A DNA stretch of 64,000 nt from Chalara sp. BL73 (GCA_918026815.1 CAKJVC010000150.1:248001-312000), one strand, 5' to 3'. Shown: positions 23,634 through 35,894, counted from the stretch's first letter. The notes: a model not told the origin generated them from the sequence alone. Numbers and translations are program-made.

Positions 23634-24231
23634 GCCTTGCGAATCGACAAGACAAGGCATGGAAAGAGATTGAGAGGACCCAAGGACAAGTTGGGTATGT
23701 AAACTATGCATTTCAGCCAGAGCTATGGGAATAGGCACGGTTTGATCCATGCAGATGGCGGCCGCTGTATTCTATCCGGGCTGACAGCTAATATTGCCTT
23801 ATATAATGCCATTCCTTACCTTTACCCTAGTCTCTCTTCGAAGATGCGTCTGTCAGGTTGCTGCAGGAAAGTTTCGTTCCTTATTTCTGCAGATAGTCTT
23901 TTAAGCCTACTTAATAACCTCGCCCATGTAGACAAGCAAGCTTCAAGGGATGTCAATTTGCAGCTCAATAGGTAGAAAAGAATGGGACCACACTTCCTCA
24001 ATCATAAATGCGATTTTGTGGGGGGGTATTCGTCGCAGTCACCGTCGTAATCACGAACTCGTTGTCACTGCAAAGAATTTTGCCTTGCCGAGGTAGAAAA
24101 CTTCAACACAGATTTGATAGTGAGGACAATAAATTCCATAAGTCATTCTGGGGGGAGGTAGGTATGAGGCTTCACGAAAATTCACACTATCAACACGAAT
24201 TGGCAAGTTATATTTGGTTTTCATTGTTAAC
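23634..24231. other. convergent 3' intergenic region
   Basis: About 600 bases lie between the stops of the rightward nitronate monooxygenase and the leftward P450. It is AT-rich. A G-run, GTGGGGGGG, occurs near 24018 but is not in a promoter position. No gene seen. Confidence 0.45.
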
Positions 24232-26047
24232 CTATTCAGCATGGAGTACACTTGAAGCAACCTGTTCGATCAAGTTAATATGAGCTTGACTGCGGGGCTT
24301 GATCTTCACCGCAAACGGCGGCTTCTCCACCGAATCCCAATGGGAGTTCAGCGTATCAATTGGTTGTTCCTGGTTGTTGTAAGCGTATGTCATTGCCATC
24401 GGTTATGGATATATTTATACCTCATCCTGTTCAAAGTCAAAGCAGTAGAGCAGACAGACAGTCGCCGTCCACACATTATTGAATCCAACATTGTAGCCAA
24501 CGCATACTCGCCGTCCTAATATTCATATTTAGCACACGTCTAGTTTACAAAAGAGACTGAATGGTGACGAAGAAAGAGTATCTTTGGAAGGTAGGGGGGA
24601 AGTAATACCTGTACCGAAGGACCAGTGGCCTTTTAAGGGGTTCTTGAGGTTGTCATCCAAAAAGCGTTCTGGCTTGAAAGCCATGGCATCTGGGTAGTCG
24701 TTCTCGTTTAAAGCAAGAGCGTAAGCATTCCAAGTGAACATGGTCCCAGCTGGGAAATGATATCCTTCATAATCATCAGGTTGCGATAATTCATGTGGGA
24801 CGCCGGTCTGGATAAAGGGGCGCCATCGAAGAGCCTCCTTGACAGCGGCAGTGATATATGGAAGACTTTCCCGGTCAGCGAGCGTAGGAAGTCGTTCTGC
24901 ATTTGACCCGCAGACTTCATCTAGGTAAACCCTGGCCTTAGCTGCCCATCCAGGATATGCCGCCGCGGCCGCGACCATTTGCGTGATTGCCGTACGAGAG
25001 GTATCACTTCCTGCCTCTAGAAGAGTGCTGAAAATCATTAGCTTTTCGGTTTCGCTCAGAGCGAACTCCTTCTTTGAGGTGCCTTCCAGAAGGGCAGTAG
25101 CAAAGCAGGGCTTGGAAGTGCCTTTGTTAATCTTCTCATTGAGCATGTCGACCTCATGTTGATAGATACTGTCAGAGGGTATCAGCCAAAATACACAGTA
25201 GAAGTCTCATGAGAGTTACAACTCCCGTCACCTACGCTAATGTTCTTTGCAGCAGATCTTCGCCATAAGGACGCCACCATTGTAAAGGTTTAGGAATATA
25301 TGACAACCATGTGAACATGTCGCATATATTCTTGGTAGGGCTAAAGAGAAGCTCGCCGAACTCTGCCATAAGTGTAAGCATTTTGGTCAGTTGGGGATCA
25401 CCCAGCTGCGCTCGGCGACCGAAAATCACGCTCATGACAACAGAGTTTGAGAATCGTTGGTTTGCTGTATGGAATCTTTCAGGGTTATGGAGGTAGTCCC
25501 ATACAAGGTGCTTGGACTCCAGCTCTTGGAATGCTGAGAACTTTGTCTCGGCCTGTTGATTGTTCAAAATTGAGTGCATGATCTTGCGCTGTGAACGCCA
25601 TCGGTCGGTATGGCCCATGAGTAACATCCGAGCGCCGCCCGAGGCTATATCCTGGGCCATAGGTCGATAAGGACGCGATGCATAGATGCTGGCTCGCTTC
25701 TCTAAAAGATCGGTTACTACCCGCGCCGAATTTAGGAAGACTATGGTCTTAGCTCCCAAATGGCAGGTAAACCTAAATTTTGAATCAGTCAGAATCAACA
25801 TCACAAGTGCTCCTGTGTAATTTGAGCCTTATCGGACGTACATCTCTCCATACTTCTTTGCCATCTGATGACCCCACACCCCTCCTGGAAACGGTACATC
25901 CAACGAATTTCCAATGAGCGGCCATCCAGGAATTTCTGCTGGGAACTTGGCAGCCGAGCGTGATTTGCGTCGAAAGAACAGAACGCCAAAGAAAATTACG
26001 GCCGCAGCAAGTAGGAGCACAGCGGGCGATTGGGATAGAAATACCAT
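24232..26047 (-). CDS. cytochrome P450 monooxygenase
   Basis: Five exons (26047-25842, 25772-25236, 25168-24609, 24515-24421, 24369-24232) give 511 residues. Residues 1-28 form an N-terminal membrane anchor, followed by basic RRKSR and the proline hinge FPAEIPGWPLIGN. The I helix has AGSDTSRT, the K helix EALRWRP gives the ExxR pair, then FKPERFLDD. The haem loop FGTGRRVCVG (Cys about 439) is created only when the intron at 24516-24608 is removed. The donor GTACGT at 25841 joins GEM to FTCHLG. The sequence style resembles the CYP group that includes O-methylsterigmatocystin oxidoreductase, but the substrate is unknown. It is an ER-membrane enzyme, probably hydroxylating or demethylating the pathway substrate. 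It shares a promoter with the FAD monooxygenase gene. Confidence 0.9.
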
Positions 26048-26800
26048 GGTGGCGCTGGGAACCAGTCAGAATAATGATCGTGAGTAAAGGTGTGAGCACT
26101 TCAACGACTTGAAACGTGAAGCAGCGTCGTCTCTGTTGTCTTTATTGGAGATAGGCGAGAGGGGCTGGGCAAGGTAAGAGAAGGCTGCGAAAGCTGGATT
26201 GCCAATACTATAGGGCTTTTAGGTTTCATGGAGAGCACGCTCTCGCATCAAAATCACGTGCGCATGCCGATGTTCAAGTTCTCGCACACCCCCACAGGCC
26301 GTTCCCGCTGCTCTTGGGGTTTCATGCAGTAATGCCAATTGCGGGGGGCTCAACAGCAATCCACTTCGCGCTATCTTGCATTGGAGGGCGTATACTACCT
26401 TAAGCGGGGGTGGAGGTGGAGACGCCACGGGCAGGCGGCCTGGGCAGTGGAGAAACGACCATCAATGTATAGTATGTGTTAGTTGGTAGGAAGTTCTTCC
26501 CACCTCGTGAGCTACTGGCACGCAACAGTCGTGCGAGTTCTTTGCGAGGCAGCCCACTGGTTAGGTTGTTGTATAATACTCAGTAATTTCATTTTACCCT
26601 ATGATAAATATCTATGTACCGAGGTATTGAGGGCATCAACAGAGGATAAAAAAATCATTAACTACTAGGTTCGTTATGCCTTATACTAATATAGGATCTC
26701 CCTGGTTTGTGTATCACCTTTTATCAATTGCTATTTTCTACAAGCTCTAGAGCTCCTGTCCTTTGTTGACCCATATAATTGTGAAGCAGATTTATCGGCC
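26048..26800. promoter_or_regulatory. divergent promoter of P450 and FAD monooxygenase genes
   Basis: A 753-base region between divergent starts holds CCCCCAC at 26289-26295 (context ACACCCCCACAGG) and a G-rich GGGGGTGGAGGTGG run near 26406. The direct distances to the two start codons are about 250 and 500 bases. Confidence 0.5.
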
Positions 26801-28728
26801 ATGGGAGATTCTATCATGGAGATACCGGTGGCCATTGTGGGCGGAGGATGTGAGTCAAGAATTTTTGCAGCTCTCCATCTAATCTTGTAGGACATGATGC
26901 TAATTTGCTACTCAGCTTGTGGACTAAGCCTGTCTATATTTCTGTCTGACTTTGGCGTGGACCATGTTCTCTTTGAACGCCATTCTGGTACCTCCATCCT
27001 ACCGAAAGCGCACATCATCAATCAACGGAGTCTGGAAGTCTTTCGACAACATGGGTTTGTTGACGATGTCGTCGCAAAAGGAACACCTCCTAGACAGATG
27101 AGTCGAGTTATGTGGCAGACATCGCTGGGTGGCGATGGGCCGCTTGACAGGAAGGTTCTAGGACAAATTGAGACTTGGGGCTGCTCTCCAGGGTCTGAGA
27201 AAAGAGCGATTTACGAGTGCGTATTTGCATCTGTCACCATAGATTCTGTGCTCACTCTTATTGTAGGCGTTCGTCGCCGCATCTTCCAACGAATCTGCCA
27301 CTACTTCGTTTGGAACCAATTCTTCGAGCGGCAGCCGAGAAGCGGAATCCCGGCAATGTACTCTTCAGCCATAAAGTGACAAAATTTGAGGAGCAAGGTG
27401 AATACGTCATCGTACATTTTGAAGATCACGAGGGCCGGTCGAAAGTTTGCCGAAGCCGTTATCTTGTAGGAGCCGATGGAGGCAAGACTGTAGGGCGGCA
27501 ATTGGGAATCGAGATGGAGGGGCCGAAAGATTTGCGCAAGATCGTTTCGACACACTTCAAAGCTGACCTATCACATTACTGGGATGACTGTGTTGGTATT
27601 GTACATTTTGCTAACCCCGATTATGGCCTGGGAATGCGCAGTGGCTCGATGCTTCCCTTAGGTCCAACCTGGGGCCGACATTCCGAGGAGTGGCAGATGC
27701 ACTTCAGCATCAAGCACGAGGACCCAGAAGTTCCACGAGAGGGTATCGAGAACCGCATCCGCCAGTTGCTGAAACTTCCAGACCTGCAACTAGAAGTACA
27801 GAGCTTCAGTAATTGGGTCCTGGAACGTGTCTTGGCGGGAAAATACCAGCAAGGACGCGCATTCCTAGCTGGAGACTCTGCCCATCGTCACCCGCCGACG
27901 ACTGGGCTTGGGCTCAACACCGCTGTCCAAGATGCTCAGAATCTGGCCTGGAAGCTTGCCTATGTCTTGCAGGGAAAGGCCGATCCTGCCCTCCTGGATA
28001 CTTACCAGGCTGAACGACTGCCGATCGGAAAAAGGAACTGTGACTGGGCTTTATTCACCTCGAGCTGCCATGCTTTCATCGCCGCCGCGATTGGTTTACA
28101 GAATGGGCCAGGCACAGCGAATAATGCCACGATTGCTGGTCTTTTGGATAAGACCTCAGAGGTCGGGGTGGCGAGGCAAGCGCAGCTTCAATATATAATC
28201 AATGGTCAAGCGATTGAATTCGGCGCTCACGAGATGGACCTTGGTTTCTCCTACTCATCGGACGGCGCAATATCGCCAGATGGCACTTCCGCACCGCCGT
28301 CGCACCCGCGGCATCAGATTTATACGCCAACCACGCGCCCAGGCCATCGCTTACCACATGCCTGGCTGGAGCGTTATGGCCAAGTCATTTCGACTCACGA
28401 CTTGGTCGGTAACAGCGGGGATTTTCTTCTAATAACCGATCGAGAGGGGCATGGCTGGATCGATGCCGCTCGTCGTGCAGCGGCTTCCAGATCTATCGGC
28501 TTGCGTGTTGCTCAAATTATCGCTCCCCTTTCGAGGAAGCTGGATGAGGAATACTGTGACGTAGAATCACTTTGGGTTCAGCTAAGGGAAGTCAAAGATG
28601 GAGGTGCAATCTTAGTTCGTCCTGATAACATGGTTGCGTGGAGGTCCATTAATCCAGGGACTACAACCGAGTTCTCTCAAGTATTCTCCGAGATCTTCAA
28701 ATACAGGGAAATACCTGGTGGTAGCTAG
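26801..28728 (+). CDS. FAD-dependent aromatic monooxygenase (PheA/TfdB, phenol hydroxylase type)
   Basis: Three exons (26801-26849, 26916-27216, 27267-28728) give 603 residues. The first intron falls inside the dinucleotide motif: splicing makes VGGGSCGLSLS followed by the acidic end of strand 2 (DHVLFERH). The second conserved motif is YLVGADGGKTVGRQLG, and the ribityl-binding GD motif is FLAGDSAHRHPPTTGLG. A C-terminal thioredoxin-like domain follows (GHRLPHAWLERYG, HGWIDAARRA, LVRPDNMVAWR). The family adds a hydroxyl group ortho or para to a phenolic OH using NAD(P)H and O2. Length fits phenol 2-monooxygenase and 2,4-dichlorophenol hydroxylase relatives. With the P450 it probably prepares an aromatic ring for cleavage; substrate unknown. 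Confidence 0.9.
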
Positions 28729-29143
28729 GGCTTCGGTAGATATAGTTATTTTTTTGAATTTAATGTCAGTAATGTCGTAAACACTTAATATTTTTGTTGC
28801 TGTCTTCAAGACACTTTGTTCTCCTTAGATCCTCTGCGCAATGTGGACGAAGAGTGTCTGCAGTACTCGTCGTGATAGAAGGCTGATCTCGATCATTACT
28901 TATCAGCCCAAGATACCATTCAGATACTTAGAGTGGATAAGTGTTTATTCTGGACGAGACGTGAGACCATACTACAATAAGATATCTAGATACGTCAAAG
29001 GTCATCCCATAAGCTGATGCAGAAAGACGTGAAGTTTGAAAGGCTGCGATTAATTTGGCTAAAACTAATGGTCTATCTTTAATAACCCAAGGCTTCCACC
29101 TTCGTCATCAAAATACAGCTATAAGTCTACTTGTCCTAGCAAT
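28729..29143. other. convergent 3' intergenic region
   Basis: About 415 AT-rich bases between the stop codons of the FAD monooxygenase and FMO genes. No gene seen. Confidence 0.45.
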
Positions 29144-31938
29144 TCACAAATGCGCTTCATCGAATGTGTTACGGGGTGGCGTAGCCGTATACAAAGGGAG
29201 CGGTGTGCCCAGCAATTTTGCTTTTATTTGCAGTGCAATAAAGCGGGACATGTAGCGCGCTTGACCAACGGCACCTCCGTGATAGAAAAGTCCAGGATCT
29301 AAAGGCGATGGTCAGTAATGGCAATAGGGTATTAGACCTCAATCGCAACATACGTCCCGAATGCTTGAAGGCGCCCTTGAGCTCTCCTTCTTCGTCAAGC
29401 CCCCAGTAGTCGTTTATCTGGGAGGCCACATCAGTGCCATATAAATCTTGCACGACTACTCGTAGATTCCCAAGGAACCCTGTGCAGAAAACAACGACGT
29501 CTGCTCGAATATGGTCACCATTAATGCACTCTAAACCGTCGTTGGTAAAGCGGATCGGAAGAGAATCCGATTTCATTTTGATCTAGAACAAAAACGTGTC
29601 AGTGTATGAGCAAGGCTGGGACAGAGCCACATGAAGTCACGACAGCTGAGGAATTATCCATGTTACCAGTCCTTGAACAATTTTTGCCGAAGTCCCGACG
29701 TCCATATAATGTCCTCCGAAGCGCTCAAATAGATAATAAGTCAGATCCCCTTCTCGATCAAGGAGAAATCCAGCCTTTTCAAGGCCATCAAATCTTTCAG
29801 GGTCTTGAGCAGCTTTAGCATGCAACTTTCGTGAGCCCATCACGCGACCAAGGACGGCGGGGGGTGAGAAAAACATGCGATCGGCAACCGTGGTTGGTAT
29901 CAACTTGTTGAAGGCCCCTAAGTCTTTATGTTAATATTTTAATGTCAAGGCCTGCGAATACTGGCACACATACTGTCATGCGTCTCTCTGTAGTGTTCAC
30001 GAGGAACCACATCTGTTATCACAATTGGTCAGAGTGTTGCACATTTTGGCTACTCTTGCGTGTATATAGTACTTACACGTCTTGTTTCTCTGAACCATCG
30101 TCACTGATGCCATGCCAGCTTCTAGCATGTCATCGGCTACATCGTGAGCTAAGAGCCGTTAGCATGCTAGGCTCAAGCAAGTATGACTACGGCGCTATAT
30201 TGACCGAAGACGTAGGTGCAGAGTTGCCCCTTCGTCCTACATAGCCAAAAACAAACAACTTTGATATTTTCTCTTGACGGGTCATCGTCGACAAGTCTCA
30301 GGATATAAGATAAGATGGCCAAGGCATCAACAGTTGACGGTCTGTGCACAAGCTCTGCGACTGACCACATTTTGCGTTTAATCAATTCCAGTCCAGTTGA
30401 ACAGCTAGGAGATCGATCCTAATCAACCTCTTCGTAAAAGTGCTCAATTGTACATGATCGAACATGAACCGAACCAATCGAGCGCTCGAGCGATTTTACG
30501 CCATGGTAGAGATAAGCAAATCCAACTCACCAGTGTTTGCTGTACCGATGACAACCCCGTGCTTCCCCTTCCACGTGAGGGCATTCTTATACTCAGCTGA
30601 ATGAAGGACGATGCCTTGAAAGGCCCCCTAAATCTACATGAGCTCTGGTCATCCCAAGAGCATGTCTCGGTCTCACCTTGTTCTCATATTTCGGCATCAG
30701 TGGAAATTGCGAATTGCCTCCGACAGCTAGGACAACGAAAGAGCTACGTATGACTGATGCCTGGCCATTGCGGATAATATTCAGGCTCCATGTATTGTCT
30801 TCGGCATTCCACGTTCCTCCGGTATGAGTAGTGGACAGCCAGATGTTCTGAAGTCGGCCCAAGTTAATACCCAACAACGATTGTAGATTGGTGGCATACT
30901 CACGATGTCGTACTTGTGTGCCCACTTTTTGTACCCTGATGCAAGGTCATCCTTCGTCAGCCACTCTGGGTATGAAGAAGGGAAAGTCCGATCGAATGGC
31001 AGATGGCCTGTTTGAGGGTCAGATGCTTGTTCCGGTTAATATCAGATAGGAGCCTCGATCTTACCAAATTCCCGGACCGTGTGCACTTTCTCTGTCAGTC
31101 TTTCTGTCTTCCACAAATTTTCCTGGGGCTTGGAATACTAACATTTAGTAGAATCATATCTTGTCTTCCAATTGTCACCCACCTCCGCATGTTTCTCTAG
31201 GATAACATACGACACTCCCAAAGATTTTAGTCGTCCTCCAACGCTAAGGCCAGCTTGGCCGCCACCAATTATCACGCAATTAAAATAGGGCGTATTTTCA
31301 TGGTCAGAAGATGTGACACCATTTGGTTGACTGATATCAGAAGCACCATTCACGGTCTTCTCGCTGCTTGGCTGATGAATACCGTTGATAGTTCTCTCGC
31401 CGCTGGATGCTTCTACTACATCAATATTATTCATATGAGCTTGTTGCTCCCTGGAAGAGTTCTCAAAGGAGACAATGTTGGTGGGTTCGAGAACGTCCAC
31501 GCTTGGCTGAGCTTTTAGTCCTTCCAGAATTGTCCGCATAATCCAGATCTTCCACTTCCCACTCGCATCCGGAACCGCGGATATATATCCATAACAATTG
31601 GTGCCCGGAGTGCCGGACGTTTCAAAAGTGAAAGCAAGTTCTACCCATGATGAAGCTCCCCGGCGAATAATGTGTGGTTCGCCGTCAATGACGAGATTCG
31701 AGGGGTTTTTGAACTCAGTAGTCGCATGCCATGCTGCTGAAATAGAATTTGCGGTATAGAACGTTCGCAGTGATCCAGTCAACGCGAAGAGGTCTCGCCA
31801 GACCGCCTTGGGGCTGAAGTTTTCGGGCTGCAAGTTTTCAAATGCTTGTCGAAAATATTCGCTTAGCAACCTCGTATCAATGAAATCTGGCACCGTTGCC
31901 GTCGGAAGTTCGAACGGTAGCTCTGCTAAGTGCCACAT
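29144..31938 (-). CDS. flavin-containing monooxygenase (FMO) with N-terminal NTF2-like region
   Basis: Ten exons (31938-31143, 31085-31065, 31007-30904, 30847-30677, 30627-30531, 30148-30077, 30012-29974, 29917-29667, 29582-29354, 29298-29144) give 644 residues. The first 150 residues resemble the SnoaL/NTF2-like head of long fungal FMOs. FAD binding is VIIGGGQAGLSVGG. The FMO fingerprint is FQGIVLHSAEYK. The NADP site is VVIGTANTAHDVADD, and FCTGF is the conserved C-terminal motif. These enzymes oxygenate N or S nucleophiles, or act on ketones like Baeyer-Villiger enzymes; the F-x-G-x3-H-S fingerprint favours the classical FMO class. One exon is only 21 nt. The intron 30149-30530 is 382 nt against 49-84 nt for the others. 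The gene is divergent from the AhpD-like gene. Confidence 0.88.
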
Positions 31939-32489
31939 ATTGCTGGATCTTGCCCAGGAACTGAATCAGATGATGGGAACTGCAATGGAAACGGGACTGT
32001 CTCGCACAAAATATCCTACGAGCCACATGCGGTTGTGCATTTAATGCACTGATCAGGAAACAAGCTTTCAAGTACATCTATCATGTAGAATACATCCTCT
32101 GTTCCCATTTCGCCTTAGCTTCTCATGGTATTATGTACCAAGCTACCTATGTCTTGGCGTGTCTGGGGAAGTGCGATGGCCTCAGGAGTGGGGTTCGTTC
32201 CGCATGATGCTACTCCAGTATAGGTATAGTGTGCTCCCCCACATCTCCCTCCACCCCACACACTCCACCCTTGCCCACCCCCACAACGAACCACCTTTGT
32301 GCATCATCAAACTCTAGGAAAGAAAGAGTCCCCGATTGAGTGAGTGCCTTTCTTTTTTCAAGCTTGACTCGTTACAGAACATGGAATATCCTTCCTAGGA
32401 TTCGGGCTGCTTAGTTGAGCTTTGCTCTGTAAAAACATATCTTTCAGAACCAGAACCACTACCCACCGGCCCTTGCTGGACCCAGAGTC
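31939..32489. promoter_or_regulatory. divergent promoter of FMO and AhpD-like genes with three CCCCAC elements
   Basis: It contains CCCCCACATC at 32236-32245, CCCCAC at 32254-32259 and CCCCCAC at 32278-32284, within a C-rich tract of about 60 bases. The cluster element is thus densest here, about 210-250 bases before the AhpD-like start and 300 before the FMO start. Confidence 0.6.
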
Positions 32490-33395
32490 ATGGCATCACT
32501 AGCTTTTCTATCCAAATTTCAGGCTCGCGAGGGACAAAACGACGTGCTCAAGGCTAGTTGGTACATCGTCGCGGTAAGTCGCTTCTTCCCATAGAGAGGC
32601 ACAAAACAACACATTCCTGACATTAGTCGCTTGACGCGAAAAGGCGGCCGCGCTGACAGCAGCATGTGCGGGAGATCGTGTAGCCGACCTATACACTCAA
32701 GTGACTGAAGGACTTCCCCGGGAGTCTAGATTGATTGTCCAAAGACGGATTAAAGAAGCTTTGTTGAAAGGCTCTATCTTATATGGAGTTCCTCGGGCTG
32801 CTCAAGGTCTTGGTCCTTTGTTCAGAATATTGCCAGATGACGAGATTGACTTATATTCCCCGAGGTGTGTCCCCAGGTGCATTCAAAGATCCCCGTATGA
32901 TCGTTGACGGCCAGATCCTAACGGGGCGTATCTAGGACAGACAAGATCCAACGTAAAGACAATGAGCATGAAAGAGAGGAAAGGGCTAGGAAGTACTTCG
33001 ATGTACTTTGGGGACCCGCCGCAGCGGAGCAGCAGCGACAGAGGGTTTTGAAATATCATCCAGATCACTGCAAGTCGTGCCATGCTTGTTATGCATATAC
33101 TTGTCCCGGGTTTGCTGACGGTATATTTCTAGATCTGCTCAATGTAAAGACGAATTACGAGTTATGGCTGAGTGAAGACTCCATCCTTAATAGAATTGAG
33201 ACTCAGATGTGTACTACTGCACTCCTAATATGTAACAACTCGCCTGAACAGGCTTTGTGGCATGTCAGGGGCCTTCTGCGGCACGGTGCAACATTAGATC
33301 AGGCTAAATTTGCGCAGGACTTGGGACTAGCGGTTGCCCAGCACTGCAGCGCGAAGACAGGAGAGATCACGAGAGCTGAAGATGTTGTACTATAA
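32490..33395 (+). CDS. carboxymuconolactone decarboxylase / AhpD-like protein
   Basis: Four exons (32490-32573, 32644-32864, 32936-33069, 33133-33395) give 233 residues. WYIVAAAALTAACAG, LPRESRLIVQRRIKEALLKG and YGVPRAAQGL form the helical core. ETQMCTTALLICNNSPEQALWHVRGLLRHG is the part most conserved in fungal relatives, followed by AQDLGLAVA. The classical CxxC-x2-H redox pair of AhpD is not evident, so a peroxidase role is unlikely. A decarboxylase/lactone-type or unknown role in aromatic breakdown is more plausible. The third intron (33070-33132) needs a GC donor (T|GCAAGT) to join PDH to YLLNVK; the branch CTGAC and the TCTAG acceptor are normal. The first acceptor is AAAAG. Confidence 0.8.
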
Positions 33396-34132
33396 AATAC
33401 AATTCAACTATATCTTCAGATTCCTGCTTTTTGCAGTCTACTTTTTTATATTGATCTGTTTCTGTCATCGTCTCTCAGACGCATATATTGACCCTTCTGT
33501 TCAGCTAGTTTGAACAACAAAAGATTATTCCTTCTTGAGAAGCGCACAAATATACTGAAGGTAAATACCTTGAGTGACTCTATCGGTTTTCCTACTACAC
33601 CGCTACACTAGAGAGCCACATGGATTTTTGTGCTAGTTTGTTAGCCATAAGGATTGATTTCAAATCTCGGCTACGGATTATTTTATCAGCGGCAAAGGTC
33701 TGGTATTTGAAATAGTGAAAAAGAGAAAAAAACGGGGGGTGGGTGGTTGTTCTATACGGAAAACATTGCATCATATTGAATATTTAGCCTTATATATACA
33801 AGTACTTTAACAGCAAAAAGGAAACTTACAAACCCTCAATAAAACAGAAATGGTTTTGACTTTAAAATGCATGTATATGCATAAAAGCACAAGGATGCAA
33901 GAGGGGCTGTAACATTGTGGTCTCTGCACTTGTATTACATACATATTCCACCAGACTATCTGTTTAGATACATGTGCCAACAGAACGTGTGTGTACTACA
34001 TGAGAAATAGCCACTTTTGTGTAGCCTCTGAGATATCTTCCATTTGAATAATATGACCATTTCGTGATATATCTACAAGATAATTATCCCAAGCTTCCTT
34101 TCTGCATTCCTAGGGCGATGTCTTCAGGAAAA
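33396..34132. other. convergent 3' intergenic region
   Basis: About 740 AT-rich bases between the stops of the AhpD-like and glyoxalase-fold genes. A CGGGGGGTGGGTGG run lies near 33734. No gene seen. Confidence 0.45.
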
Positions 34133-34711
34133 TCAGACTTTTGGAGGCTTGGCTGGAGGCCCGCGACGCTTCTTGATAGATTCGTGGCTCTCCCCGGACT
34201 GTAAACGCTCGACAAATTCTTGCGGATCAAACTCAGTGCCAACAGGATTTTCTTTGAATTCTGGCGACAGCATATAAGCGGTAGCGTCATCGTTGTTCTC
34301 GAAGTGGTCGACCTGCGTTTCGATTTGATTCCCGTCCGGATCGAGATAGTAGATGGAGGTTGTCATGCCATGATTGACACACCAGAACGGCTCGATTCCG
34401 AGGGCCCTCCGCTGCTGGTAGGCCAGTGCCAGGTCTTCTAAGGATCGAAACCCAAAGGCCATATGCTCAAGTCCTGCGCCCGTCCGGACCTTGTCTCCCG
34501 TCCCAGGTACTGCGCAGATTGCAATGCGATGATGCTCCTCATCGAAGCAAAGAAATGCGATGCGCTCGGTCTCGAAGCGAACCTCCGCGCCAAGCAGAGT
34601 TTTGTAGAAGGCAACCATCTGCTGATACTTGTTCGTGCGGAGAAATACGTGCGCGAACGATACAGGTCGTAACACTTGGGTTGCCTCTCCGCTTGAGCTA
34701 GCCATCTCCAT
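34133..34711 (-). CDS. glyoxalase/extradiol dioxygenase-fold (VOC) protein
   Basis: A single exon encodes 192 residues (190 if the second Met at 34705 is used). It is a two-module vicinal-oxygen-chelate protein. SFAHVFLRT gives the first metal His, GLEHMAF the second and DPDGNQIETQ the Glu, which is the His-His-Glu set used by extradiol dioxygenases and glyoxalase I. Fungal proteins of this shape are often named biphenyl-2,3-diol 1,2-dioxygenase. A basic, proline-rich tail follows the fold. In this cluster no other ring-cleavage dioxygenase is present, so it is the best candidate for opening a catechol-type ring; a lyase or isomerase role remains possible. It is divergent from the SDR gene. 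Confidence 0.85.
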   Translation of the reverse strand: MEMASSSGEATQVLRPVSFAHVFLRTNKYQQMVAFYKTLLGAEVRFETERIAFLCFDEEHHRIAICAVPGTGDKVRTGAGLEHMAFGFRSLEDLALAYQQRRALGIEPFWCVNHGMTTSIYYLDPDGNQIETQVDHFENNDDATAYMLSPEFKENPVGTEFDPQEFVERLQSGESHESIKKRRGPPAKPPKV

Positions 34712-35045
34712 GGTGTTTCTGAGTATTCTTAATGACTAAGCCTGTGCAAAAATAATTGCTGGTACATCTATTGTCTCCTTGTGGAGCTCAACTCTTCGAT
34801 TATGAGTCGAGATCTGAGCCAGATAAATTATCATGGTTCTTCCTTTAGAAAGCCGAGTATGTGGGGGTGACGGGAGACTCAAGCTGATTGTGGGGGAGGA
34901 GATGGTCACAAGATCAAAATGGATATCCCACATCAAGCTAAGGGTTTTCTAGAGTTATGTGCTACTTTGAATATAGCAAATATCAAGTATATCGGTCTTT
35001 GTGGAATTATAGCACACGCAATAACGAACAAGAGCTCTTCTAACA
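34712..35045. promoter_or_regulatory. divergent promoter of VOC and SDR genes with two GTGGGGG elements
   Basis: GTGGGGG lies at 34861-34867; on the other strand it reads CCCCCACATA. A second copy lies at 34890-34896. The two are spaced 29 bases start to start, roughly in the middle of the 334-base gap. Confidence 0.6.
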
Positions 35046-35894
35046 ATGAGCTCCCGCCCAGCTGCAATTGTGACCGGCGCTGTTGGAGGCATCGGTCTTG
35101 CTTTCACTAAAAGGTTTCTCGAACGTGGATACAAAGTCATTCTGGCTGATATCAACACGGAACAAGGAAAGAAAGTACAGGAAGAACTTGGCCCAGATAC
35201 TTTGTTCGTTCATTGTGATGTCGCCGACTGGTCCTCGCAGGTCTCACTCTTCGAAGCAGCCCATGGTTGGGCAGGTGATATCAGTGTCTTCGTGGCCAAT
35301 GCCGGGATAGAGGAGACGGAACCTTTCTACGCTTCACCGATTATCGATGAAGAGCCAGCCAAGCCGGATTTGAAGGTTCTCGATATCGATTTTCATTCTG
35401 TTATCTTCAGTTTGAAACTCCTACGGTATTGGAGAAAGAAGTCTCCGAACCCACCCCATATTGCCAAGTTCATCGCTACCAACAGTATGGCTGGGATCTA
35501 TGAGTTCCCCGCTGCGCCACTCTACAGCGCAGCTAAGCATGGAGTAGCAACCCCATTTTCCAACCGTAGACCGAGCTGACCAAAGTTTTAGGTTGTGGGA
35601 TTGGTCCGATCTGCTTCGCACAAGCTTCGGAAAGACGAGCTTCTCACGTTAAATGTCATTAGCCCTGGGCCGGTTGACACAAATATCAGCGATGTGATGA
35701 AGAAAGTTGTACCAGCCGAGCATTTCACGCCTTTATCCTGTATACTCGATGCGTTGGACAAGGTCGTGGATGAGGATATAACGGGACAAGTAATAGAATG
35801 TTCGAGTCAAAGGTATTACTTACGGCGGCCTATAGAGTACTCTGATAGTAGCACTAGGTTCCTTCTTGAGGACATGAAGAGGTTCCTCGCTTAA
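35046..35894 (+). CDS. short-chain dehydrogenase/reductase
   Basis: Two exons (35046-35543 and 35592-35894) give 266 residues; the 48-nt intron lies just after the active-site motif. VTGAVGGIGLAF is the TGxxxGxG cofactor site, ADIN at the end of strand 2 has the Asp that favours NAD(H), and CDVADW follows. VANAGIE replaces the usual NNAG. The catalytic residues are Ser in TNSMAG and Tyr/Lys in YSAAKHG; the PG motif is SPGPVDTNIS. It resembles 15-hydroxyprostaglandin-dehydrogenase-type classical SDRs. The likely role is interconversion of a pathway alcohol and ketone, or of a cis-dihydrodiol. Confidence 0.88.

Noticed and set aside
24018..24026. GTGGGGGGG as a further cluster element
   Set aside because: It lies in a 3'-3' gap between convergent genes and lacks the ACAT extension.
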